DNA of 64,000 nt from assembly GCA_905221605.1 (NCBI GenBank), contig CAJNDS010000891.1, positions 822,274-886,273 of the forward strand, read 5' to 3'. How positions within the stretch are numbered: the first letter of the stretch is position 1; the number at the start of each line of letters is the position of its first letter. Below the pieces are notes generated by a model that was not told the DNA's origin, did not search any database, and saw only the letters and a program-made list of their open reading frames with translations. The position numbers and the translations under genes are program-made. Positions 29,770 through 38,975 of the stretch are shown here, one piece after another. The DNA is from Symbiodinium natans (taxonomy: Eukaryota; Sar; Dinophyceae; Suessiales; Symbiodiniaceae).

Positions 29770-29930
29770 CTGGGCTGACCGAACTCCAGGTTTCGGGCGT
29801 CGGGTTGTGGGCATAGGGTTTAGGGTTTAGGGGTTTAGGGTTTTAGGGTTTAGGGGTTTTAGAGGTTTAGGGTTTAGGGTTTTAGGATTTTAGGGGTTCA
29901 GGGGTTTAGGGTTTAGGGCTTCAGCCTTGG

Positions 29931-30034
29931 CTGCACTTAGGAGGGTAGTAAAGAAATTAAACTTTTAGCTGCCTTATTAAGAAACCCAATAAACCCAAAA
30001 AAGCTAAAGATCGAAAGTTACAGTAAAGCACCAC
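29931..30034 (-). mobile_element. Family K element, copy 2
   Basis: Same GTGGTGCTTTACTGTAAC start and CCTAAGTGCAG end on minus as copies 1 and 3. Confidence 0.65.
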
Positions 30035-30187
30035 AAACAAGCCCTAGGCCCTACACCCTGGACCCCCAAAACCGAGAGCCCCGAAACCCGAAACCCTAAG
30101 CCCTGAACCCTAAACCCTGGATCCCCCCAAGCCCAAAACCCAAAACCCAAAACCCTGAGCCCTGGAGCCCCCAATGCCCTACACCCT

Positions 30188-30279
30188 ACCCAAAGGCTCC
30201 TATGTAGTACCTTTTTGGGGTAGTATACTAGAATCCGCTCTAACCAACCCAAAAAGGAGCTACATTGGAGCCTTTGGGT
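30188..30279. mobile_element. Family L inverted-repeat element
   Basis: Ends ACCCAAAGGCTCC and GGAGCCTTTGGGT, about 92 bp, between family K copies. Confidence 0.7.
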
Positions 30280-30357
30280 AAGCCCTGAAACTGCGACCTG
30301 AAGCCTCCAAAGCCTCTCTAAACCGCCAACCAAGCAGTAAAAGGGCTTTAGGCTTGG
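30280..30357 (-). CDS. Coding piece between family K and L elements
   Basis: After the CTGCAG acceptor of family K the minus strand reads KPKALLLLGWRFREALEASG then RSFRA. Bounded exactly by two elements. Confidence 0.5.
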
Positions 30358-30460
30358 CTGCACTTAGGAGGGTAGTAAAAAAACAAACTTTTAGCTGCCT
30401 TATTAAGAAACCCAATAAACCCAAAAAAGTTAAAGATCTAAAGTTACAGTAAAGCACCAC
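30358..30460 (-). mobile_element. Family K element, copy 3
   Basis: Nearly identical to copy 2, 430 bp away, implying recent spread or local duplication. Confidence 0.65.
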
Positions 30461-30485
30461 AAAGTAGGGTACGTACAGGGCTTAG

Positions 30486-30724
30486 GGTTTTATGGGCGTG
30501 GGGATCATGGCGTTCAAACAACCCAGATCTTCCAAAACCCCTGAATTAAGGAATACACCCTAATTTATACCAAGGACCCTCATCATGAAATAAGGTATAT
30601 TCCGTCATTAAGGGGTTTTAGAAAGATCTACGAAGAACTGGGGGCCTGGCGCGGATGTCGATTTGGGCGTTGGGCACAAGTGGCTCCACGCGACACCAGG
30701 CCAACTGGCGGAAGCGTCGGAACC
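30486..30724 (+). CDS. Exon interrupted in frame by family C element
   Basis: After TTTAG-type TTAG the frame YGRGDHGVQTTQ is cut by the element and continues IYEELGAWRGCRFGRWA, then QVAPRDTRPTGGSVG, up to a GTAAGC donor. Both clean excision (99 bp) and GA-AG splicing (96 bp) keep the frame. This is the clearest insertion-into-exon case in the window. Protein unknown. Confidence 0.65.
30526..30621 (+). mobile_element. Family C element, copy 3, with AGATCT target duplication
   Basis: AGATCT flanks the element at 30525-30530 and 30624-30629; terminal repeats TTCCAAAACCCC/GGGGTTTTAGAA. The duplication supplies a GA donor and the element end TTTTAG an acceptor. Confidence 0.75.
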
Positions 30725-30796
30725 GTAAGCCCCACTTAGGTTTGAGGGTTTGGGGTTTACGGGTCTACCTGGTAGCTGGGGATCCATTTACCTGCT

Positions 30797-30848
30797 ATCG
30801 TTATGATTATTATTATGATTATTACTTTTATGATTATTATTATTCTTA

Positions 30849-30880
<32 letters not shown>

Positions 30881-31290
30881 TTTTGGGGGGGGGGGTCCTG
30901 AGAGGTGAGACCCTTGGGAGTCAAGCTAAGAGGCATAAGGAGGGACCCCTAGAAGGGACCCATTTATCTTCTGCCCCGACAAAACCCCCTTTTTTTGCCG
31001 TAGGAAAGTCCCCATATACCTAAGTAGCCGCTAAATCACCCCTAAGGTCCCTCCCTTAGTCCCTTGATCACAGGTAGGCCTATATGTAAACTACGTACTA
31101 GTTAAGGGGAATAAGGAGGTTACAGACGGGGCCCTTAATCTTCTTTCCCTATATAACCCATGTATGTATGCATAACCCCTATATATAATATATATATATA
31201 TATTTTTATTTATTTATTTATTTATATATATATATACACCTTGTTCCCCTAACGTCCCTCGTCCTTTATAAGGGTCCCTCCTTTCGTCCC
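30797..31290. repeat. ATT microsatellite, family I elements and AT-rich tract
   Basis: ATT/ATG repeats at 30797-30868, a T/G homopolymer, then a family I element (GGAGGGACCCCTAGAAGG to GTCCCTCCCTTAGTCCC, 30918-31070; copy at 63.36 kb), then TA/TTTA repeats at 31175-31240. No gene. Confidence 0.7.
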
Positions 31291-31359
31291 TGGATAAACC
31301 CTAAAACCCTATACACCCCAGAACCACAAACCCACAACCCTCACACCCTAAACCCTAAG

Positions 31360-31401
31360 CATTGCGTGGTGAAGCCTACCTGGAGTGTGTCAAAACAACA
31401 A
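31360..31401 (+). CDS. Putative 14-codon exon
   Basis: CCCTAAG acceptor, HCVVKPTWSVSKQQ, GTATAA donor; phase 0. Confidence 0.4.
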
Positions 31402-31494
31402 GTATAAACACAACCCTGAACCCTAAACCCTAGACCCTGCACCCGAAACCCTCAATTCAGGTTTTAGTTTGGGACCGTCATGATGAAAAAGCTT

Positions 31495-32167
31495 CCAAAG
31501 CCAATGAGACGCAGGGAGGGATTGGGGCCTCTCTTCCTACATATGTATTTCTATATATATATATATATCCAAACAAATAAACCTCCCCCAGCCCCCCCCC
31601 CCTTCCCCCACACCCCCGCCTTCCCCCCCACCCCCGCGCCGTCCCCCCAGCCACCGCTTCACCCCTGGTCCCCCCCCCATTCCCCCCCCTTTTCCCCCCC
31701 CTTCCTTCCTCCCCCCCTTCCCTCCCCCCCCTCCCCCCCCTTCCCCCCCCTTCCCCCCCCTTCCCCCCCCCTTCCCTTCCCCCCTTCCCCTCCCTCCACC
31801 CTTCCCCCCCCTCCCCCCCCGTCCCCCCCCTTTCCCCCCCCTTCCCCCCCTTCCCTCCCCTTCCCCCCCTGCCCCCCCATTCCCCCCCCGCCCCCCCATG
31901 CCCTCCCCCTTCGCCCCACCTTCCCCCCCCTCCCCCCCCTATCCCCCCCCCCCCTTCCCCCCCTCCCTTGCCCCCCCCTTTCCCCCTTCCCCCCCCTTCC
32001 CCCCCCTTCCCCCCCCTTCCCCCTTCCCCCCCCCTTCCCCCCCTTCCCCCCCCTTCCCCTTCCCCCCCGCCCTTTCCCCCCCCTTCCCCCCCCTTCCCCT
32101 CCCCTCCCCCCCCTTCCCCCCCCCGCCCCCCCGCCCTTTCCCCCCCCCGCCCTCCTCTCCATCACAC
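31495..32167. repeat. 0.67-kb polypyrimidine block flanked by 13-bp direct repeats
   Basis: Almost only C and T on plus after a short AT segment, with a strong C7TT rhythm. GATGAAAAAGCTT stands at 31482-31494 and again at 32168-32180, as a target-site duplication would. The long Pro/Ser (plus) and Gly/Arg (minus) frames are by-products of composition. Triplex and i-motif/quadruplex-prone. Confidence 0.9.
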
Positions 32168-32241
32168 GATGAAAAAGCTTGACTGTTGCAAGCTTGTACC
32201 TGAGCTGCTGTTCCCTAAACCCTGAACCCTAAACCCTAAAC

Positions 32242-32322
32242 CTCAAGGACATGGCACCCTAGATCTCCCTCGGCCTCTCGGTTTTCAGGCAGCTCGCACT
32301 CCAGGGCCTTACGGGTCGACAT
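32242..32322 (-). CDS. Candidate first coding exon (ATG)
   Basis: Minus strand: ATG in context CGCCATGT, MSTRKALECELPENREAEGD then LGCHVLE, 27 codons, ending TTGAG|GTTTAGGG. An AG at CTCAAAG lies just upstream, as needed for spliced-leader addition or an intron. Acidic, hydrophilic. Next in-phase exon may be 29698-29769. The plus strand has a TTTTCAG site and a short open frame, weaker. Confidence 0.6.
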
Positions 32323-32649
32323 GGCGGAGGGGCTTTGAGGGTCTTAAGGGCAAACCGTAAATGTAGGGTGTAAGGTTTAGGGTTTAGGGTTTAGGGCAAC
32401 CCTACGGCCCAGGAGTGTGTTAAGAAATTTTATTAATTAAGAAATCTGGACCTGGACCGGCCACACATTTTAAAATCCAGGGCCTCGCGGGCTCGCCCAA
32501 AAAAATTCCGCCGAGGAAGTATAAAGTAACGTTCTCTGTCATATTTACCAAGAACCCAAGAAACTGCAAGCCTCAAACCCTCTAATCCCAGGGCTCAGGG
32601 CTCAGGGCTCAGGGCTCAGGGCGCAGGGCGCAGGGGCTTAGGGCTTAGG

Positions 32650-34545
32650 GCGGAAGAGGCCCGGCACAAAAAGTCACCTTTTTTGAGGTGTTTCAGGCCG
32701 GAAAGGCCCAAATAAGGTGACTTTTTGTGCCGGGCTCTGCCGGGCTCTTGCGGGGAAGCCTTTAAGGGCTCAGGGCTCAGGGCTCAAGGCTCAGGGCTCA
32801 GGGCTCAGCGCTCAGGGCTCAGGGCTCAGGGCTCAGGGCTCAAAAAGAGCTTTTTTCTTTGGCCAATGTTGGTTGAAATGTTTCATGTATTCAAGGGCCA
32901 CATGGTGTAGTGGTATCACATGCGCTTCGCATGCGGAAGGCCCTGGGTTCAATCCCCAGTGTGTCCATTTCTCAGACAGACAAAAGCTTAGGGCGGAAGG
33001 CATAAAAAGTCACCTTTTTTGAGGTGTTTCAGGCCGGAAAGGCCCAAAAAAGGTGTGACTTTTGTGCCGGGCTCTGCCGGGCTCTTGCGGGGAAGCCTTT
33101 TTAAGGGCTCAGGGCTCAGGGGGCTCAGGGCTTAGGGCTCAGGGCTCAGGGCTTAGGGCTTAGGGCGGCAGAGGCCCGGCACAAAAAGTCACCTTTTTCG
33201 AGGTGTTTCAGGCCGGAAAGGCCCAAATAAGGTGACTTTTTGTGCCGGGCCTCTTCCCCGCGTTAAGGGTTTCGGGTTTAGGGCTTAGGGTTTAGGGCTT
33301 AGAGCTTAGAGCACCTCTTCGCGTGCCGGCACGGCGGGCGGAAGAGGCCCGGCACAAAAAGTCACCTTTTTTGAGGTGTTTCAGGCCGGAAAGGCCCAAA
33401 TAAGGTGACTTTTTGTGCCGGGCCTCTTCCCCGCTTTAAGGGTTTCGGGTTTAGGGTTTAGGGTTTAGGGCTTAGAGCTTAGAGCACCTCTTCGCGTGCC
33501 GGCACGGCGTGCGGAAGAGGCCCGGCACAAAAAGTCACCTTTTTTGAGGTGTTTCAGGCCGGAAAGGCCCAAATAAGGTGACTTTTTGTGCCGGGCTCTG
33601 CCGGGCTCTTGCGGGGAAGCCTTTAAGGGCTCAGGGCTCAGGGCTCAGGGCTCAGGGCTCAGGGCTCAGGGCTCAAGGCTCAGGGCTGAGGGCTTCGGGC
33701 TTAGGACTTAGGGCGGAAGAGGCCCGGCACAAAAAGTCACCTTTTTTGAGGTGTTTCAGGCCGGAAAGGCCCAAATAAGGTGACTTTTTGTGCCGGGCCT
33801 CTTCCCCGCGTTTAGGGTTTCGGGTTTAGGGTTTAGGGTTTGGGGTTTAGGGCTTAGAGCTTAGAGCACCTCTTCGCGTGCCGGCACGGCGGGCGGAAGA
33901 GGCCCGGCACAAAAAGTCACCTTTTTTGAGGTGTTTCAGGCCGGAAAGGCCCAAATAAGGTGACTTTTTGTGCCGGGCCTCTTCCCCGCGTTTAGGGTTT
34001 CGGGTTTAGGGTTTAGGGTTTAGGGTTTGGGGTTTAGGGCTTAGAGCTTAGAGCACCTCTTCGCGTGCCGGCACGGCGGGCGGAAGAGGCCCGGCACAAA
34101 AAGTCGCCTTTTTTGAGGTGTTTCAGGCCGGAAAGGCCCAAATAAGGTGACTTTTTGTGCCGGGCTCTGCCGGGCTCTTGCGGGGAAGCCTTTAAGGGCT
34201 CAGGGCTCAGGGCTCAGGGCTCAAGGCTCAGGGCTGAGGGCTTCGGGCTTAGGGCTTAGGGCGGAAGAGGCCCGGCACAAAAAGTCACCTTTTTTGAGGT
34301 GTTTCAGGCCGGAAAGGCCCAAATAAGGTGACTTTTTGTGCCGGGCCTCTTCCCCGCGTTTAGGGTTTCGGGTTTAGGGTTTAGGGTTTAGGGTTTAGGG
34401 TTTAGGGCTTAGAGCTTAGAGCACCTCTTCGCGTGCCGGCACGGCGGGCGGAAGAGGCCCGGCACAAAAAGTCACCTTTTTTGAGGTGTTTCAGGCCGGA
34501 AAGGCCCAAATAAGGTGACTTTTTGTGCCGGGCCTCTTCCCCGCG
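32650..34545. repeat. Ten-copy hairpin array
   Basis: Ten units of about 97-110 bp start near 32650, 32993, 33166, 33338, 33511, 33713, 33893, 34080, 34261 and 34448. Left arm GAAGAGGCCCGGCAC..GTCACCTT pairs with AAGGTGAC..GTGCCGGGCCTCTTC over 28 perfect bp in six copies (type A); four copies (1, 2, 5, 8) have a different right arm ending TGCGGGGAAGCC (type B). A GGCC-GGAAA-GGCC mini-hairpin sits in the loop. Type A is followed by TTTAGGG units, type B by GGGCTCA units. Linkers hold the palindrome CGTGCCGGCACG. No coding capacity. Confidence 0.95.
32896..32967 (+). tRNA. tRNA-Ala(CGC)-like gene or tRNA-derived SINE head
   Basis: A 72-nt cloverleaf: acceptor GGCCACA/TGTGTCC with one mismatch (3-70), D stem GTG/CAC, anticodon loop TTCGCAT (anticodon CGC at 32928-32930), anticodon stem with one G-G mismatch, T arm CTGGG-TTCAATC-CCCAG perfect. 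Internal promoter boxes TGGTGTAGTGG and GGTTCAATCC fit the A and B consensus. U70 of the Ala G3-U70 identity pair is present but position 3 is C, so it may be a pseudogene or SINE. No intron. Confidence 0.65.
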
Positions 34546-34605
34546 ATTAGGGTTTAGGGTTTAGGGTGTAGGGTTTAGGGTTTAGGGTTGAGGGTTTAGA
34601 GCTTA

Positions 34606-34629
34606 GAGCACACCGAAAAGCTCTACACT
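34606..34629 (+). CDS. Possible micro-exon
   Basis: TTAGAG, then HTEKLYT, then a good GTGAGTT donor. An inverted-repeat element (ATAAGAAATATATTTC ... AGATTTCTTAT, 34685-34790) follows. Confidence 0.3.
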
Positions 34630-35171
34630 GGTGAGTTACATGTTCCCCAACTCTGTCCCTATACTCACCTCTAATCAACCCTCGAATAAGAAATATATTT
34701 CAGGGTCTGGTTCAAACCTAACTTTCTTATTTCCATTTGGGGTTTTAAGAAATTTCGAAACCCTGGCTGAAAAAGGCAGATTTCTTATTAGAAGCCTCAG
34801 CCGTAACCCTAAACCCTAAACCCTAAACCCTAAACCCTGAAGGGTTTTTGAGGCCTTTTAAGGGAGTTCAAGGGCTGTCAAGGTCCTAAGGATTTCGAAT
34901 GGTTGGCTGTAGGCTTTGGTTCAGCCCCTGAGGTCTTAGCAACCCATATCAACGCTAGACTCAGGCTGAACACTGAACCCTGCATACATTTTTAACCCCT
35001 CCCAAACAAATCAGACCGTGTCAGGGTCCAAGGTTTAGGGGTTTAGGGTTTAAGGACTGAACCCGAAACCCCAAAACCCAGACCCTAAACCCCTAAGCCC
35101 TGAAACCTAGGCCTCTAAACCCCAGACCTTAAACCCTAAACCCCAAACCCCAAACCCTAAACCCTAAAGGC

Positions 35172-35269
35172 TTAGGGGACGCTAGGCTTCAGAAGCCTGC
35201 GCGCCGAGTTTGCGAAGGGTTTCTCAGGCTCGCACCGCCACACTCCAGTCCAGATCTCAGCAGGGTTGG
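35172..35269 (-). CDS. Terminal exon, strong
   Basis: Minus strand CCCAAAG acceptor, NPAEIWTGVWRCEPEKPF then ANSARRLLKPSVP and TAA, 31 codons. GC3 high; composition typical of a globular protein. CCCTAAA and TTTAGGG arrays flank outward. Confidence 0.65.
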
Positions 35270-35718
35270 CTTTGGGTTTAGGGTTTAGGGTTTAGGGTTT
35301 AGGGTTTAGCGTTTAGGGTTTAGGGTTTAGGGTTTAGGGCTTAGGGTTTAGGGTTTGGGGTTTGGGGTTTGGGGTTTAGGGTTTGTATAGGGGGTTTAGG
35401 GTTTAGGGGGGTTAGGGGTTTGGGTTAGGGGTTTCGGGTTTGGGATGGTTTGGGGTTTGGGAGTTTGGGGTTTGGAGTGCAGGGTTTAGGGTTGAGGGCA
35501 CTGGGATTTCGGGGGCGGGGAATTGGGGATTCAGGGTGCAAGGTGAAGATAACTTCAGGGTTTGGAGCGTAGGTTTTTGAGAACCCTCACCTCTAGACAT
35601 TCAGGTTTTGACTTAAGGTTCACTGGGTGGCCTATAGAAGAGGAGTCCGACTGACATGATGCGATGATGCGTTTAGGGCTTAGGGTTTAGGGCAGAAGGT
35701 TTAGGGTTTAAGGTTTAG

Positions 35719-35973
35719 GATACTCTGCCAATGGCCCTTTATGGGACCCGGCAGGATGCCAGCTGCCACGAGGACACGGCGAACGAGGCGCTCTCAACGC
35801 GCTGCATGTGCCCCGCACTCCTTGCTGCCTACCCAAAGAGCCCAATATCCCTTAATTAGGGAATATTGCTTATTTGCAAAAGGAATCCTTAATATGATTT
35901 AAGGTAATTATATTCCTTAATTAAGGGGTATTGGGCTCTATAGGTTAGCTGCCTTCCTCACAGAAACGGTGGC
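35719..35973 (+). CDS. Exon interrupted by family B element
   Basis: TTTAG acceptor, DTLPMALYGTRQDASCHEDT then ANEALSTRCMCPALLAA; after the element and one target copy, FLTETVA reaches a GTAAGT donor. Three cysteines. Precise excision restores the frame. A likely next exon is 36121-36190. Confidence 0.65.
35831..35947. mobile_element. Family B element, copy 3, with 7-bp target duplication
   Basis: GCTGCCT precedes (35824-35830) and follows (35948-35954) the 117-bp element with ends ACCCAAAGAGCCC/GGGCTCTATAGGTTA. Confidence 0.85.
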
Positions 35974-36120
35974 GTAAGTCCAGGGAGCCATCAGCCATGG
36001 CATGCAGCCGGGTCCGATGTCTGGAGTCATATTTCTCGGTTTCTTGCATGCTTCATTGCTACTAAGGCCGTGTTGAATAAAGCCGGGCAGCGGTGACTAC
36101 TGTTTTGAGCTCCGGCTGTG

Positions 36121-36190
36121 GCTGCAGTGACCGCTGCTCCTGTTGCGACTGTCGGTGCCTCCTTTGTCCTGGTGGTCGTTCCGCTGTTTG
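36121..36190 (+). CDS. Putative terminal exon
   Basis: GTGGCTGCAG acceptor. Two frames are open: ADRCSCCDCRCLLCPGGR (Cys-rich, in phase with the GTAAGT exon before it) and VTAAPVATVGASFVLVVV with TGA. Confidence 0.4.
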
Positions 36191-36294
36191 GATGAAACCC
36201 TAAACCCTAAACCCTAAGCCCTAAACCCTAAACCTTCAACCTTCAACCCTATAAACCCTAAACCCTAAACCCTCAACCCTAAACCCTAACCGAG

Positions 36295-36437
36295 GCCACC
36301 AGATGGTGAAGCAAGTCTGGCGACGGGCATGCAAAACGCGCCAGCCAAGGGGATTCGAAGAATGCGACGGCCAACTTCATGCTCTGGCCATCCCGAGAGA
36401 AAACGCAAACACTGCACCACCCAACGAAAGCTACTAA
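36295..36437. CDS. Coding island, strand uncertain
   Basis: Plus: ACCGAG acceptor, HQMVKQVWRRACKTRQ... to TAA. Minus: FRWVVQCLRFLSGWPEHEVG... over 70 open codons with CTCG|GTTAGGG donor. Confidence 0.5.
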
Positions 36438-36579
36438 AACCCAAAACTTCTTTTAGCCCCACACCTGAAACTACAAACCCAAACACCCTTGACCCTAAAA
36501 CCCTGAACCCTAAACCCAAAGACCCTTAACCCTAAACCAAGGGACCCTTAACCCTAAAGCCCCAAAAGCCCTGATTAAA

Positions 36580-36935
36580 AACGCATGAACCTAAACCCCA
36601 TAAACCCCTATAAAACCCTATAAACCCTAAACCCCAAACCCCAAAACCCTAAACCCCTAAACCCTAAACCCTGAACCTCCCAGCAATTAGGGCTTACATG
36701 GGGCTTAAAACAGCCAAAACCTAAACCCTAAACCCCTAAACCTCCAAACCCCTAGACCCCAACCCCTAGCCCCTAGCCCCTAAACCCTAACCCTAAAACC
36801 TAAACCCTAAAACCTAAACCCTGAACCCCTAAACCCCTTAACCCCTAAACCCCTAAACCCTTAAACCCCTAAACCCCTAAACCCCTAAACCCTGAACCTC
36901 CCAGCAATTACGGCTTACAGGGGCGTAAAACCAAC
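36580..36935 (-). repeat. Degenerate CCCTAAA/CCCCTAAA block with internal duplication
   Basis: The motif CTCCCAGCAATTA(G/C)GGCTTACA recurs at 36677 and 36897, showing segmental duplication within the array. Confidence 0.85.
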
Positions 36936-36947
36936 CAAAACCTAAAC

Positions 36948-37011
36948 CCCGGAACTTGGGGGGCGCACTGAGAGCTCCGTCGGGGTTCTTGGAGTGGCCG
37001 TAGATTCCTCG
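36948..37011 (-). CDS. Exon with G|GTTTAGG donor
   Basis: Minus strand after GGCGAG: GIYGHSKNPDGALSAPPKF, then CGGG|GTTTAGG. Very high GC3. Confidence 0.55.
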
Positions 37012-37158
37012 CTCGCCGCAGGTTTAGGGTTTAGGGTTTTAGGGTTTTAGGATTTAGGGTTTTGGGGTTTTAGGGTTTTAGGGTTTTAGGAGTTTAGGGT
37101 TTTAGGGTTTTAGGGTTTTGGGTTTAGGGTTTAGGGTTTAGAGTTTGGGGTTTAGGGT

Positions 37159-37205
37159 TTAGGGTGGTTCACGGGTTCGCCTACCACCCTCCTCGATACT
37201 TCGGA
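37159..37205 (-). CDS. Putative terminal exon
   Basis: Minus CTAAAAG acceptor, RSIEEGGRRTREPP and TAA made by a CCCTAAA unit. Confidence 0.4.
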
Positions 37206-37752
37206 CTTTTAGGGGTTTGTGGTGTTTAGGGCTTTAGGGTTTAGGGTTCAGGATGCACCCCCTAGGTTCCCCCCATAATCAAGGGCTATTTAGGGCTAAG
37301 TAGGGGGCTACTTTAGCGGGGAACCTAGCGGCGGCAGTACAGAGGGATTGTTGTTGGTGGTGTTTAAGGTTTAGGGTTTGGGGTTTGGGGTTTAGGGCTT
37401 AGGGCAGTTTAGGGATTATAGGGTTTGGGGTTTGGGGTTCCAGTCTGAAGGTTTATAGGGACTGAGAGCGTTCAGGGGAACTAGGGCTTTTAGGGTTCAG
37501 AGTTTCGGGCTTTGGGGGAATTAGGGCTTACGAAACACTAAGCCCTTAGGCCCTAAAGGGTTTGGGGTATCGAGCATGCTCCCTATATCCCCATATAAAC
37601 CCTATATAAACCCTATATAAACCCTATATACACCTTAAACCCTATACTCCCAAAATAAGCCCTAAATCCCCTATACTCCCTATATAAACCCTAAACCCTA
37701 AACCCTAAACCCTAAACCCTAAACCCTAAACCCTAAACCTAAACCCTAAACG

Positions 37753-37838
37753 CTACATCCCCGAGCCTGCACAGCGCTTGGGGCCCCGGCGGGTGGCAAT
37801 CTCCGCGACGGAGCCCTCGCCGAGAGCCAGCACGCTGC
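37753..37838 (-). CDS. Terminal exon, strong
   Basis: Minus CCCTACAAG acceptor, SVLALGEGSVAEIATRRG then PKRCAGSGM and TAG, 27 codons, nearly all ending G/C. Confidence 0.65.
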
Positions 37839-37844
37839 CTTGTA

Positions 37845-38168
37845 GGGTTTAGGGTTTAGGGTTTAGGGTTTGGGGTTTGGGGCTTAGGGTTTAGGGCTTA
37901 GGGCTTAGGGTTTAGGGTTTAGGGTTTAAGGTTTAGGGGTTGGGGTTTAGGGTTTAGGGTTTAGGGTTTGGGGTTTAGGGCGTGGGGTTTAGGTTTAGGG
38001 GTAGGGTTTAGGGTTTAGGGTTTAGGGTTTAGGGTTTAGGGTTTAGGGTTTAGGGTTTAGGGTTTAGGGTTTAGGGTTTAGGGTTTAGGGTTCAGGGTTC
38101 AGGGTTTAGGGTTTAGGGGTTGGGGTTTGGGGTTTAGGGTTTAGGGGTTTGGGGTTTAGGGTTTAGGG
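37845..38168 (+). repeat. Long TTTAGGG array
   Basis: About 45 units, one of the longest arrays in the window, with TTTGGGG and CTTAGGG variants. Confidence 0.95.
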
Positions 38169-38297
38169 CGAAGGTTTATAGGCTCGATGGGGCTTTTAGG
38201 GTCCGTGGGGCTTATAGGGTGTATGGAAAAGTAGGTTGCTTGAAGAGCCCTAAAGGGTAACTGCAATTATGGTGGATTGCTGGGTTTAAGGTTTTAG

Positions 38298-38405
38298 GGC
38301 TTAATATTACGGTTCTTCGTGGTCCTTACGACATTGGCAACGCGAAACAGTGAACCCAAAACCACAAATCCGAAAAGCTTGTTCGCCGGAAGCCCTAAAA
38401 CCTAG
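38298..38405 (+). CDS. Putative terminal exon
   Basis: TTTTAG acceptor, GLILRFFVVLTTLATRNSE then PKTTNPKSLFAGSPKT and TAG; hydrophobic start like a membrane end. Confidence 0.5.
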   Translation, partial: GLILRFFVVLTTLATRNSEPKTTNPKSLFAGSPKT

Positions 38406-38523
38406 ACACTATATAAGTTGGCACGTAGAGCCCTCGGAAAAATCCGAAATGATTCCCTCTCAGACAAAAAAGGGATCTCAGGCCGGCTGAGCAAACCTTT
38501 CCCGGAGGTTTAGGGTTTAGGTT

Positions 38524-38618
38524 GGGATGGTCCCCCTTATACTAACAGTCCTTGTTGTGATTATAATTGGGGGGGGGGGACTCTGATCCCGATTAAGGAC
38601 TGCTGGTATAAGGGGGAA
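38524..38618. mobile_element. Family E element, copy 3
   Basis: CCCCCTTATACTAACAGTCC and GGACTGCTGGTATAAGGGGG ends. Confidence 0.75.
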
Positions 38619-38643
38619 ATTGCAATAACCTAAGGAACAGCAG

Positions 38644-38715
38644 TCCTTTGGGTTCACCTCACGCGGCAACCGAGCGGGACAGTGGGCTGCGGCCCACCGA
38701 CATAGAACCCTTTAA
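38644..38715 (+). CDS. Putative terminal exon
   Basis: GGAACAGCAG acceptor, SFGFTSRGNRAGQWAAAHR then HRTL and TAA; 23 codons, phase 0. Confidence 0.5.
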   Translation, partial: SFGFTSRGNRAGQWAAAHRHRTL

Positions 38716-38823
38716 TGGCCTTACCCTGGAAAAGGCTGTAACGGGCACAACTAGGGAATCTACTTTTTAAAACAAACCTCAAGTTTTTAAGAACCCAAAA
38801 CCGTAAACCCTAAACGCTAAAAC

Positions 38824-38975
38824 TTCCAATTCAAAAGGCCACTGAGTTCCACTAAATCCAGGCGGTGGGCTGTTGGTGTCGTTGACAGATCGGAGTTGGA
38901 CCTGGCACACGGCCGGCATTTGAAAGGCACGAAAGGCTCGGTGCAGAGATTCTACAGGGCTTTTCACTTTGATCC
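38824..38975 (-). CDS. Exon after TTTAG, 50 codons
   Basis: Minus TTTAG|GG acceptor from a CCCTAAA array, IKVKSPVESLHRAFRAFQM then PAVCQVQLRSVNDTNSPP and PGFSGTQWPFELE, GT donor. Continuous and protein-like; here the repeat gives the acceptor. Confidence 0.65.

Noticed and set aside
30797-30880. Tyr-rich coding frame
   Set aside because: Translation of the ATT microsatellite.
31480-32172. 230-codon Pro/Ser frame and opposite Gly/Arg frame
   Set aside because: They only reflect the C7TT tract; no codon bias or conserved features beyond the repeat.
32717-33778. Gln/Gly/Ser repeat peptides (GGGCTCA translations)
   Set aside because: Products of the GGGCTCA heptamers beside type B hairpins.
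32650-34545. CRISPR array
   Set aside because: Repeats are long hairpins of about 100 bp, spacers are themselves repeats, and there are no cas genes; the genome is eukaryotic.
38403-38425. TATATAAG as a TATA-box promoter
   Set aside because: An isolated match in AT-containing sequence; dinoflagellate promoters generally lack TATA boxes and no start site is indicated.
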